Positions 34,685 through 44,139 of a DNA stretch of 46,190 nt are shown here, piece after piece. The stretch is from Actinomycetes bacterium (lineage in GTDB: Bacteria > Actinomycetota > Acidimicrobiia > Acidimicrobiales > RAAP-2): NCBI GenBank assembly GCA_021831125.1, contig JAKBNI010000007.1, positions 1 to 46,190 on the forward strand, written 5' to 3'. Numbering within the stretch: the first letter of the stretch is position 1; every line of letters starts with the position of its first letter. Below the pieces are notes generated by a model, which ran no database searches, was not told the DNA's origin, and saw only the letters and a program-made list of their open reading frames with translations. Position numbers and translations under genes: made by a program.

Positions 34685-35701
34685 GTGCGCCGGTTCCTCG
34701 TCCTCGTCCTCGTCGTGCTCGTGGCGGCGGGCGTCCTGCTCGCGCGCACGATCCATCACCACTCGGGCGCCAGCACCACGACCACGGTCGTCTCGTCCCC
34801 GACGACCTCGACGACGCCGGCGCCGATCGCGCCGCTCACCGGCCTGCCCGACCCCGGGGGGGCGGCGCTGCGCCGTCCGGCGCTCACCGTCAAGATCGAG
34901 AATACGCCCGAGGCGCTGCCCCAGTGGGGCGTCGCCCAGGCCGACGTCGTCTACGAGGAGATCGTCAACGGCGGCATCACCCGGCTCGCCGCCGTCTTCA
35001 ACTCCCAGGCGCCGGGCAAGGTGGGCCCGGTTCGCTCGGTGCGCCCGACCGACACCCAGGTCGTCTACCCCCTCGGGGGCATCTTCGCGTTCTCGGGCGG
35101 GGCGCCCTACGCGATCGCCTCGATCCAGACCGCGCCGGTGAAGCTCGTCGACGAGAGCTCCGCCGGCAACGCCATGTTCCGTGACCCCAACCTCTACGCC
35201 CCCCACAACCTCTTCGCCCGGGCCCCGCAGCTCTTCGCCTTTGGCGGGACCCCCGTGCCGCCGCCGGCCCTCTTCACCTACCGCTCGCCGGGCCAGTCGG
35301 CCACCGGCCCCAAGGCGGCCCGGGTCGTGGTGCCCTTCCCCAGCATCTACGCGGTGACCTGGACCTGGGACGCCGCGACGGGCTCGTGGGACCGGACCCT
35401 CTTCGGCAAGCCCGACGTCACCGGGACCGGGCAGCGCGAGTCGCCGAAGAACGTGGTCGTCATGGAGGTCAACTACGTCAACGGCGTGGGCACCTTCACC
35501 TCCTACGCGGACCTCCAGGGCTCGGGGCCGGTCACCGTCTTCACCGACGGCCACGAGGAGAGGGGCACCTGGTCGCGCGGGGCGAGCAAGTCCGACGTCA
35601 TCCAGTACGACGGGGCCAACGGCAAGCCCCTCGCACTCACGCCGGGCCAGACCTGGGTCGAGCTGCTCGACAACGCCGTCACCCCCCAGGTCACGCCCTG
35701 A
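34685..35701 (+). CDS. DUF3048 (YerB-like) exported protein
   Basis: 338 residues: N-terminal membrane anchor or signal (RRFLVLVLVVLVAAGVLLA) without a lipobox Cys, a Thr/Ser/Pro linker, then the two-part DUF3048 domain (PALTVKIENTPEALPQWGVA, ADVVYEEIVNGGITRLAAVF, GKVGPVRSVRPTDTQVVYPL, and the C-terminal VVVMEVNYVNGVGTFTSYAD with WVELLDNAV). Members are extracytoplasmic and of unknown function. Confidence 0.87.
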   Translation: MRRFLVLVLVVLVAAGVLLARTIHHHSGASTTTTVVSSPTTSTTPAPIAPLTGLPDPGGAALRRPALTVKIENTPEALPQWGVAQADVVYEEIVNGGITRLAAVFNSQAPGKVGPVRSVRPTDTQVVYPLGGIFAFSGGAPYAIASIQTAPVKLVDESSAGNAMFRDPNLYAPHNLFARAPQLFAFGGTPVPPPALFTYRSPGQSATGPKAARVVVPFPSIYAVTWTWDAATGSWDRTLFGKPDVTGTGQRESPKNVVVMEVNYVNGVGTFTSYADLQGSGPVTVFTDGHEERGTWSRGASKSDVIQYDGANGKPLALTPGQTWVELLDNAVTPQVTP

Positions 35702-35718
35702 CCCGTCGCGCCCTGGGT

Positions 35719-35724
35719 TAGGGT
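35719..35724 (+). promoter_or_regulatory. Leaderless-type -10 box (TAGGGT)
   Basis: TAGGGT is 7 nt before ATG 35732. Confidence 0.42.
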
Positions 35725-35731
35725 CGCGCCC

Positions 35732-36616
35732 ATGGACTACTCGAACGAGGTGCTCACCCTCGACGACGGTCGCCGTCTCGAGGTCGCCACGATGGGCGAC
35801 CCGTCCGCGCCGACGGTCTTCTACCACCACGGCACGCCCGGGGCGGCCTCCTTCGTACGTGAGAACGCCATCCTCTTGGAGCACGCGGACCTCTTCTTCG
35901 TGACGGTCTCTCGTGCGGGCTACGGTGCCTCCGATCGCCGGGCCGGGCGGCGCGTCGTGGACTGCGTCGACGACGCGCGCGCGGCGCTCGCGCACCTGGG
36001 CCGGGCGACCTACGTCGCCTACGGCCACTCGGGCGGCGGGCCGCACGCGCTGGCCTGCGCCGCGCTCGACGAGCGCTGCAGCGGCGCCCTGTCGCTGGCC
36101 GGGGTCGCGCCCTACGCCGAGGGCTTCGACTGGACCGCGGGGATGGCCGAGGAGAACGTCGAGGAGTTCCGCCTCGCGCTCGAGGGCGGCGAGGCGTACG
36201 TCGCGATGCTCGAGGCGGCGCGGTCGATCTTCCTCGAGGCGACCCCCGACACGGTGGTCGAGCTCCTCGGGGGCCTGCTGCCCCCGGTCGACCGGGCGGC
36301 CCTCGCTCCGCTCGAGGTCCGTCAGATCTTCGTCGACGGCCTGGTCGAGGGGTTCGCCGAGGGCTACTGGGGCTTCCACGACGACGACCGTGCCTTCCTC
36401 GGCGACTGGGGCTTCGACCCGGCGGCCATAGCCACGCCGGTCGCGGTGTGGTTCGGCGACGCCGACACGATGGTGCCGCCGACCCACGGCGAGTGGCTGG
36501 TCGGGCACGTGGCCGGTGCGACGCGACGCTTCGCCCCCGGCGAGGGCCACCTCTCGATCCTCTCGGCGAGGGCCGCGGAGATCGCCGCCGACCTCGTGGC
36601 GCTGGGCGGGCGATGA
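35732..36616 (+). CDS. Alpha/beta hydrolase
   Basis: 294 residues. Oxyanion loop HHGTPGAAS, nucleophile Ser100 in GHSGGGP, an acid in WFGDADTMVPPTHGEWL and the catalytic His in PGEGHLSIL. The substrate is unknown; the closest look is to proline iminopeptidase-like or epoxide-hydrolase-like hydrolases. Overlaps the ureohydrolase by 4 nt. Confidence 0.87.
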   Translation: MDYSNEVLTLDDGRRLEVATMGDPSAPTVFYHHGTPGAASFVRENAILLEHADLFFVTVSRAGYGASDRRAGRRVVDCVDDARAALAHLGRATYVAYGHSGGGPHALACAALDERCSGALSLAGVAPYAEGFDWTAGMAEENVEEFRLALEGGEAYVAMLEAARSIFLEATPDTVVELLGGLLPPVDRAALAPLEVRQIFVDGLVEGFAEGYWGFHDDDRAFLGDWGFDPAAIATPVAVWFGDADTMVPPTHGEWLVGHVAGATRRFAPGEGHLSILSARAAEIAADLVALGGR

Positions 36617-37611
36617 CCCGCCTGGGCAACCTCTACGGACCCGACGCCACCTTCCTCGGGGTGCCGGCGGCCGACCCCGACGACCGCTCGAGCTGGGGTG
36701 ACGCGAAGGCGGCGATCGTGGGCGCGCCCTTCGACGGGGGCACCTCGCACCGGCCGGGAGCCCGCTTCGGCCCTCAGGCGATCCGCCTCACCGACTACCT
36801 GCCCCACGACGGGCGCCGCCCGAGCCTGGCGCTCGGGGTCGACCCGCTCGAGGCGCTCGCGGTGGTGGACCTGGGCGACGTGGAGATGCCCTCGGGTGAG
36901 ACCGAGCGCTCGCTCGCGGCCCTCGAGGGCGCCGTCGAGGCGGTCGCGCGCGCGGGCGTCGTGCCGGTCGTGCTCGGCGGCGACCACACCATCGCCCTAC
37001 CCGACGTCACCGGGGTCGCCCGCCACGTGGGGTGGGGGCGCGTGGCGGTCGTACACTTCGACGCCCACGCCGACACCGGGGACACCCAGATGGGCTCGCT
37101 CTACGGCCACGGCACGCCGATGCGCCGGCTCATCGAGTCGGGCGCCTGCCGGGGCGACCGGTTCATCCAGATCGGCCTGCGCGGCTACTGGCCCGAGCCC
37201 GAGACCCTCGAGTGGATGGCCAGCCAGTCGATGCGGTCGTTCGAGATGTCCGAGATCGTGGCCCGCGGGCTCGACGCGGTGCTCGACGAGGCCCTCGGGC
37301 TCGCCACCGACGACTGTGACGCGGTCTTCCTCTCGGTCGACGTCGACGTCGTCGACCCGGGGCACGCTCCCGGCACCGGGACCCCCGAGCCCGGCGGCCT
37401 CTCGAGCCGCCAGCTCCTCGACGCGGTGCGGCGCATCGCGATGGAGGTGCCCCTCGCGGGGATGGACGTCGTCGAGGTCGCCCCGCCCTACGACCACGCC
37501 GAGGTCACGGCCTACCTGGCGAACCGGGTCGTGCTCGAGGCCCTGTCGGGCCTCGCCTGGCGCCTCGGCGGCGGGCGCGCGCCGGCGCGCCCGCTGCTTG
37601 AGGGCCGCTAG
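36613..37611 (+). CDS. Agmatinase/arginase family ureohydrolase
   Basis: 332-residue binuclear manganese hydrolase. Metal motifs: GGDHT (122-126), FDAHAD (149-154) and SVDVDVVDPGHAPGTGTPEP (about 238-257). These are complete, so it should cleave a guanidino compound to urea and an amine. Agmatine, guanidinobutyrate or proclavaminate analogues cannot be distinguished. The ATG at 36613 overlaps the hydrolase stop. Its end overlaps, convergently, the stop of a group II PLP decarboxylase. Confidence 0.9.
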   Translation: MTRLGNLYGPDATFLGVPAADPDDRSSWGDAKAAIVGAPFDGGTSHRPGARFGPQAIRLTDYLPHDGRRPSLALGVDPLEALAVVDLGDVEMPSGETERSLAALEGAVEAVARAGVVPVVLGGDHTIALPDVTGVARHVGWGRVAVVHFDAHADTGDTQMGSLYGHGTPMRRLIESGACRGDRFIQIGLRGYWPEPETLEWMASQSMRSFEMSEIVARGLDAVLDEALGLATDDCDAVFLSVDVDVVDPGHAPGTGTPEPGGLSSRQLLDAVRRIAMEVPLAGMDVVEVAPPYDHAEVTAYLANRVVLEALSGLAWRLGGGRAPARPLLEGR

Positions 37612-38975
37612 TCCCTCATCGAGTCGAGGATCTCGGTGACGAGCTCCTCGGTGGTGTCGGGGTGGAGGAAGGCCAGTCGGCCCACGGTCTCGCCCTCCCA
37701 CTTCGTGGGGGTCACGAAGGCGATCTGGCGGCTCAGGAGCTCCTGGCTCCAGGCGTTGTAGCGCGCGGCGTCCCAGCCCCGGCGCCGGAAGAGCACGACC
37801 GAGAGGCCGGCCGGGCGCACCAGCTCGAGGTGGTCGCTCGAGGCGATGCGCTCGGCCGTCCACGTGGCGAGGTCGATGCCGCGCTGGACGGCGCTTCGGT
37901 ACGCCTCGACGCCGTTGGTGCACAGGGAGAACCAGAACGGCAGCCCCCGGGCGCGGCGCGAGAGGTGGATGCCGAAGTCCGAGGGGTTCCAGTCGTACTC
38001 TTCGTCGCTGGCCTCGTGCAGGACGTCGAGGTAGCCCGCCTGCTGGGCCAGCACCTTGCGGGCCACGGTCGGGTCCCGGTAGAGGAGGGCGCAGCAGTCG
38101 AGTGGCGCGAAGAGCCACTTGTGCGGATCGACGATGAAGCTGTCGGCGTGGCGCAGCCCCTCGAAGAGGTGGCCGTGGCTGGCCGAGAGCATCGCCGCGC
38201 CGCCGTAGGCGCCGTCCACGTGGAACCACAGGTCGCGCTCACGGCAGATGGCGCCGAGCCCCTCGAGGTCGTCGACGATCCCGGCGTTGGTGGTCCCGGC
38301 GGTCGCCGCGACCCCGATGACGGTCTCGGGATGGGGGTCGGCCGCGAGCGCCGCCTCGAGGGCCGCGCGGGTGAAGCGATGGTCGTCGGTGGTGACGAGG
38401 AAGGGCTCCACGTCGAGGATGTGCAGGGCCTTGCCGATGCTCGAGTGGGCGTCGTCGGACATGGCGACGCGCACGCGGGCCGTCGGTGAGCCGAGCCGGG
38501 CCCGGCCCACGTCGCGCGCGACCGTGAGGGCCGACAGGTTGCCGAGCGACCCGCCCGAGACGAAGGTGCCGCCCGAACCCTCGGGCAGACCGGCCGCCCC
38601 CGCGAGGAAGTCGAGGGCCTGGTTCTCCGCGACGACGACGCCCGAGGACTCCAGCCAGCTCGTCCCGTTGAGCCCCGAGCAGGCGACGACCATGTCGAAG
38701 AGCAGCGAGTTCTTGGTCGGGGCGTTCGGGATGAAGGCGAGGAAGCCGGGCGAGTCGATGGAGACGACCGCCGGGGCGAGGTGGGTGCGGAAGACCTCGA
38801 GCACCTCCTCGGCCGGTGTGCCGGACTCGCAGATGAGCCCGCGCAGGGCGCCGTCGGCCACGTCGACCGCGGCGCCGAAGTCGAGCGGCACCGGGTCGAG
38901 CGAGAGCCGCTCACGGCAGTAGTCGAAAATCGCCTCGCCGAGCTTCTCGTCGTAGTGGAACATCGGGTGCGCCAT
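37608..38975 (-). CDS. Group II pyridoxal-dependent amino acid decarboxylase
   Basis: 455 residues from ATG 38975 (minus strand), with GGAC-type Shine-Dalgarno. PLP Lys in DPHKWLFAPLDCC, FHVDGAYGGAAML, GVAATAGTTNAGIVDDLEGL and GTFVSGGSLGNLSALTVARD are typical of aromatic-L-amino-acid, histidine and aspartate/glutamate decarboxylases of this fold. The frame is open upstream for more than 1.9 kb, but that extension only mirrors pheA and the dehydrogenase on the other strand. The substrate is not determined; the order of motifs suits DOPA/tyrosine decarboxylase-like enzymes. Confidence 0.9.
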   Translation of the reverse strand: MAHPMFHYDEKLGEAIFDYCRERLSLDPVPLDFGAAVDVADGALRGLICESGTPAEEVLEVFRTHLAPAVVSIDSPGFLAFIPNAPTKNSLLFDMVVACSGLNGTSWLESSGVVVAENQALDFLAGAAGLPEGSGGTFVSGGSLGNLSALTVARDVGRARLGSPTARVRVAMSDDAHSSIGKALHILDVEPFLVTTDDHRFTRAALEAALAADPHPETVIGVAATAGTTNAGIVDDLEGLGAICRERDLWFHVDGAYGGAAMLSASHGHLFEGLRHADSFIVDPHKWLFAPLDCCALLYRDPTVARKVLAQQAGYLDVLHEASDEEYDWNPSDFGIHLSRRARGLPFWFSLCTNGVEAYRSAVQRGIDLATWTAERIASSDHLELVRPAGLSVVLFRRRGWDAARYNAWSQELLSRQIAFVTPTKWEGETVGRLAFLHPDTTEELVTEILDSMRD

Positions 38976-39053
38976 TGCACGTCCTTCCCGTTTGGGCCCC
39001 GTCCATCGTACGCGTCCGAACGATTCCCCCCGGGGGCGCCGGCGGCGCACCGC

Positions 39054-39059
39054 TAGCAT
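39054..39059 (+). promoter_or_regulatory. Leaderless-type -10 box of pheA (TAGCAT)
   Basis: TAGCAT is 6 nt before ATG 39066. Confidence 0.45.
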
Positions 39060-39065
39060 CCCCCC

Positions 39066-39980
39066 ATGGTCACCGGACGCGTCGGCTTCCTCGGCCCGGA
39101 GGGCTCCTTCTCCCACGAGGCCGTGAGCTCCCTCGGCGCGGCCGAGCCCGTCGCCTACCCCACGATCGAGGACCTCCTCGCGGCCGTGTCGGCCGGCGAG
39201 GTGGGTGAGGCGCTCGTGCCCCTGGAGAACGCGCTGGAGGGGACGGTCTCGGCGACCATCGACGGGCTCGTCTTCGACCACGACCTCGTGATCCGCCGAG
39301 AGGTCGTCCTGCCGATCCACCTCCACCTGCTGGCCCGTCCGGGCGTGAGGGTCGAGGACGTCACCCTCGTGCGCAGCTACGTCCACGCCCTCGCCCAGGT
39401 GCGCGCCTTCCTCCACCACCACGGGCTGGCGAGCGAGGCCACGGCCTCCACGTCCCAGGCGGCCCGTGAGGTCGCGGCCTCCGAGGAGCCGTGGGCCGCG
39501 GTGGGCTCGGCGCTGGCGGCCGAGCTGTTCGGCCTCGAGGTCGTGGCGCGCGACGTCGAGGACCATCCGGGCAACGCCACGCGCTTCGTCCTCGTCGGAC
39601 GCGGGTCGATCGCCGCCCCCACCGGCCACGACCGTACGACGATCGTCTGCTTCCAAGACGCCGACCGGCCGGGCTCGCTCTACGGGATCCTCGGGCGCTT
39701 CGCCGCGCGCGACCTCAACCTGACCAAGCTCGAGAGCCGCCCGACCAAGCGAGGCTTGGGCGACTACTGCTTCGTCATCGAGTTCGAGGGCCACGTGGCC
39801 GACGACGTGGTCGCCGACGGTCTGGCCGATCTCGAGGCCCACCTCGCGCGGGTGAAGTTCCTCGGCTCGTACCCGGTCACCGGCGAGGGCGCGGGGGCCC
39901 GCCGCGACGAGGTGACCGCACGCCGGCGGGCCGCCGAGGCGTGGATCGACGCGCTGCGTGCCCGGGTGGAGGCGACCTAG
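39066..39980 (+). CDS. pheA: Prephenate dehydratase
   Basis: Converts prephenate to phenylpyruvate for phenylalanine synthesis. 304 residues: catalytic domain (1-185) with VGFLGPEGSFSHEAV, ALVPLENALEGTVSATIDGL and HPGNATRFVLVGR containing the conserved TRF, then an ACT domain (about 190-270) with GSLYGILGRFAARDLNLTKL and ESRPTKRGLGDYCFVIEFEG, the phenylalanine feedback site. No chorismate mutase domain is fused. The next gene starts on the base after its stop. Confidence 0.94.
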   Translation: MVTGRVGFLGPEGSFSHEAVSSLGAAEPVAYPTIEDLLAAVSAGEVGEALVPLENALEGTVSATIDGLVFDHDLVIRREVVLPIHLHLLARPGVRVEDVTLVRSYVHALAQVRAFLHHHGLASEATASTSQAAREVAASEEPWAAVGSALAAELFGLEVVARDVEDHPGNATRFVLVGRGSIAAPTGHDRTTIVCFQDADRPGSLYGILGRFAARDLNLTKLESRPTKRGLGDYCFVIEFEGHVADDVVADGLADLEAHLARVKFLGSYPVTGEGAGARRDEVTARRRAAEAWIDALRARVEAT

Positions 39981-40904
39981 GTGGACCTCGTCGTGAGCGT
40001 CCCGGACGACGCGCTCGCCGCGTCCCTCGGCGAGGTCGAGGGGGCGCGCGTGGTGCGCTGGGACCTCAGCGGTCCCGCACCCGAGGAGTCGATCGACCTC
40101 GTCGTCCTGCCCTACACGATGGGGGCCGTCGACCTCACGCGCCTCGAGGGGGTCACCACGCGCCTCGTCCAGACCCAGACCCTGGGCTACGACAACCTCG
40201 TGGGACGCGTGCCCGCGGGCCACCGGGTCGCCAACGCGGTCGGCGTCCACGAGGGGCCGACCGCCGAGCTGGCCCTCGCTCTGATCCTCGCCTCGCGACG
40301 GGGCCTCGACCGCGCGGTTCGCGCCCAGCTCGAGCACGCGTGGTCGCGCGAGTGGTCGGGGGGGCTGCTCGGGGCGCGCGTGGTCCTCGTCGGCTACGGC
40401 GGGGTCGCCCGGGCGGTCGCCGCGCGCCTCGAGCCCTTCGGCTGCGTGATCGAGGCGGTCGCCACCCGGGCCCGTCGCGTCGAGGGACGCGAGGTGCACG
40501 GGCCCCAGGACCTCGGGGCCCTCGTGGGGGCGGCCGACGTCGTCGTGCTGGCCGTCCCGCTGTCGTCCTCCACCGACGGTCTCGTCGACGGCGAGTTCCT
40601 CGAAGGGATGAAGGACGGGGCGCTCCTGGTGAACGTCTCGCGCGGAAGGGTCGTCGACACGAACGCCCTCCTCGTCCAGCTGCGCGCGCGGCGCCTGCGC
40701 GCCGCGCTCGACGTCGTCGACCCCGAGCCGCTGCCCGCCGACCACCCCCTGTGGGACGCCCCCGGACTGGTGCTGACCGCGCACGTGGGGGGGCTGGTCG
40801 GCTCGATGGCCGGGCGGGTCGGCGCGCTCGTGCGCGACCAGCTGGCGCGGCTCGCTCGCGACGGGGCCCCGGCGAACCTGGTGGACGTGGGGTCCGCGAC
40901 CTAG
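39981..40904 (+). CDS. NAD-dependent D-isomer-specific 2-hydroxyacid dehydrogenase
   Basis: 307 residues. NAD-binding glycine motif in VVLVGYGGVARAVAARLEPF (about 135-154), DVVVLAVPLSSSTDGLV, catalytic Arg in NVSRGRVVDT, Glu in VVDPEPLPADHPLWD and His in LTAHVGG. It could reduce phenylpyruvate or another 2-oxoacid; being adjacent to pheA makes an aromatic 2-oxoacid plausible but unproven. GTG start directly after the pheA stop. Confidence 0.88.
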   Translation: MDLVVSVPDDALAASLGEVEGARVVRWDLSGPAPEESIDLVVLPYTMGAVDLTRLEGVTTRLVQTQTLGYDNLVGRVPAGHRVANAVGVHEGPTAELALALILASRRGLDRAVRAQLEHAWSREWSGGLLGARVVLVGYGGVARAVAARLEPFGCVIEAVATRARRVEGREVHGPQDLGALVGAADVVVLAVPLSSSTDGLVDGEFLEGMKDGALLVNVSRGRVVDTNALLVQLRARRLRAALDVVDPEPLPADHPLWDAPGLVLTAHVGGLVGSMAGRVGALVRDQLARLARDGAPANLVDVGSAT

Positions 40905-40938
40905 CCGGTCACAGCGCTCCCACAGCCAAGCCTTCACG

Positions 40939-40959
40939 GACAATTATATACAAATTGTC
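40939..40959. promoter_or_regulatory. AT-rich palindrome, candidate operator
   Basis: Arms GACAATT (40939-40945) and AATTGTC (40953-40959) are perfect inverted repeats around ATATACA. It is strikingly A/T-rich in about 70% G+C DNA and resembles the operators of MarR/OhrR-type repressors. It lies 80 bp upstream of a small membrane ORF. The regulator is unknown. Confidence 0.5.
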
Positions 40960-41038
40960 TATTCCTTACGTCCGCGGGGCATCGTGGATGACGGAGGTGA
41001 GAAGGGCCGGAGCGAGCGACCACCGGCCTAGAGCACAC

Positions 41039-41203
41039 ATGACATGGATACTGATGGGTGTGATGACGGCGGTGGTGATCGCGGTGGCGATCGTTCCCCT
41101 GGTCGTCGGGATCGCGATTCAGAAGAGGGACGAGCGACGGGCCGTCGTCACGACCGACGCGGCGACCTACTGGGCGGAGCTCGAGCACTCCCTCACGCGC
41201 TGA
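41039..41203 (+). CDS. Small single-pass membrane protein (54 residues), hypothetical
   Basis: ATG 41039 opens MTWILMGVMTAVVIAVAIVP, a hydrophobic segment of about 23 residues, then a charged tail (QKRDERRAVVTTDAATYWAE) ending LTR. Another in-frame ATG at 40987 would add 18 residues. I do not recognise it. Support comes from the clean membrane-helix pattern, an AT-rich palindrome upstream and a 15-bp hairpin directly after the stop. It could still be a chance ORF. Confidence 0.45.
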   Translation: MTWILMGVMTAVVIAVAIVPLVVGIAIQKRDERRAVVTTDAATYWAELEHSLTR

Positions 41204-41205
41204 GC

Positions 41206-41238
41206 CGTGGTCCCGCGGGCGAGGCCCGCGGGACCACG
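41206..41238. terminator. 15-bp perfect hairpin between the small ORF and tRNA-Ser
   Basis: CGTGGTCCCGCGGGC (41206-41220) pairs without mismatch with GCCCGCGGGACCACG (41224-41238) around GAG. It lies 2 nt after the small ORF stop and about 40 bp beyond the 3' end of the minus-strand tRNA-Ser, so it could terminate both. No T-run. Confidence 0.65.
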
Positions 41239-41278
41239 CCGGGCCCGGCCGTCGCCGACGAGCGCACGGGGGCCCAAG

Positions 41279-41363
41279 CGGAGGGAGTGGGATTCGAACC
41301 CACGGTGGGCGAGCCCACGCCGGTTTTCAAGACCGGTACATTCGTCCGCTCTGTCATCCCTCC
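41279..41363 (-). tRNA. tRNA-Ser (anticodon TGA)
   Basis: On the minus strand: acceptor GGAGGGA pairs with TCCCTCC, anticodon stem CCGGT/ACCGG with loop CTTGAAA (TGA at 41327-41329), a long variable arm GTGGGC-TCG-CCCAC typical of class II tRNAs, T arm GTGGG-TTCGAAT-CCCAC, and discriminator G as expected for serine. CCA is not encoded. Confidence 0.95.
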
Positions 41364-42027
41364 GCGGACGACGATAGCGAACGAGTGGCTCGCGCCCGCC
41401 GCGAGGTCCGAGGGAGCGCGGAGACGGTGTGGTCGCGCCGGTCGAGGCTCGAGAGCGCATCGCCCCCTCGTACGCGGGTGATCAGTCGGTCACCCCGGCT
41501 CGCGACGGGCCGACCGTACAACCGAGCGGCGCCGATGGTCTCACGGCCGAGGTCGGCGAAGGGGATGCGCCGAGGCGGCTCGGCGGCCCGCTGGGATCCT
41601 CGCCGATCCACTCGGCGCTCTGGTGGCCCCGGTAGGCGAGCCGGCGCGTCGAGGGGTCCCGGAGGGAGTGCGTCGAGCTCGCCGGCCACGTGCCGTAGCT
41701 CTCTCGAGTCGTCACCTGCCCGGGCTCGCCCGAGGTTCTCGGCGAGCGCGACGCGCCGGCGTCCCGACGGCACTCGCGCGAGCGTGACGCCGGGCTGGTC
41801 GCCGGGCGCGACCGCCCTGGCGAAGGAGACCTCGTCCGCGTTCGGGCGCATCTCCCACCGGGCGTCCGCCGGCTGCTCGCCACCGGAGCACGCCTTGATC
41901 AAGCCGGCCTCGAGGAGGCGCGGGTGGTGCGCCGTCTCGAGACCGGTCCCGCCGTTGAAAGTGTCGTCCTCGCGATCGCGGACCGAGGAGACGTCGTGTG
42001 GATCGGGGCCCGGGACCGGCGCGTCAC
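41364..42027 (-). pseudogene. Decayed protein-coding gene of unknown function
   Basis: The 721 bp between typA and tRNA-Ser hold no intact gene. On the minus strand a TAGCGT box (42035-42040) lies 7 nt before GTG 42027, the window's usual leaderless start. The GTG frame stops after 43 residues of Arg/Ser/Thr-rich sequence. A neighbouring frame without its own ATG or GTG near the start reads protein-like (SSVRDREDDTFNGGTG, AHHPRLLEAGLIKACSGGEQ, RWEMRPNADEVSFARAVAPG), the middle fits a third frame better (RLAYRGHQSAEWIGEDPSG), then it returns (RRIPFADLGRETIGAARLYG) and stops inside the tRNA. I recognise no family. This looks like an old gene with several frameshifts. Confidence 0.4.
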
Positions 42028-42084
42028 CGGGCGCACGCTAGGGGGTCGTCGCCGGACGCTCCGTCGGACGTTGCGGGGGTCGCG

Positions 42085-43923
<1,839 letters not shown>

Positions 43924-44096
43924 GACCGATCCACGCTAGTGGCGCGCCGTGGGCCGTCCGTGCTGAGATTCGACCCGGGTGCGCCGTCGGGGCTCGGCGC
44001 GCCCCGGGCCGCCTCCCCGGGTCCGCCGTCTCGAGCCCGACGCCTGCGGGTCCGCCGGACGCGGCGCCCCCCGATCGAGCCTCCGCTCGAGCCCTG

Positions 44097-44110
44097 TTAC
44101 CCTTGGGTAA
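44097..44110. promoter_or_regulatory. Inverted repeat TTACCC-TT-GGGTAA upstream of the CoA transferase
   Basis: Perfect 6-nt arms (44097-44102 and 44105-44110) about 12 nt before the Shine-Dalgarno AAGGGA (44123-44128). Position and symmetry suit a dimeric repressor; TetR- or GntR-type control of an acyl-CoA operon is only a guess. Confidence 0.4.
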
Positions 44111-44139
44111 GCCGGTGACCGTAAGGGAATGTGGTGGTT

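Noticed and set aside
34511-36550. 679-residue minus-strand open frame opposite DUF3048 and the hydrolase
   Set aside because: Val/Arg/Gly/Asp-rich shadow covering two well-supported plus-strand genes.
38976-40943. Upstream extension of the decarboxylase frame on the minus strand (1111 residues in all)
   Set aside because: It lies antisense to pheA and the dehydrogenase and is Asp/Gly/His/Arg-rich without a family; the decarboxylase has a normal ATG and ribosome-binding site at 38975.
41385-42041. 218-residue plus-strand open frame
   Set aside because: Arg/Ser/Pro-rich with the composition of an antisense shadow; the minus strand reads more like former coding sequence.
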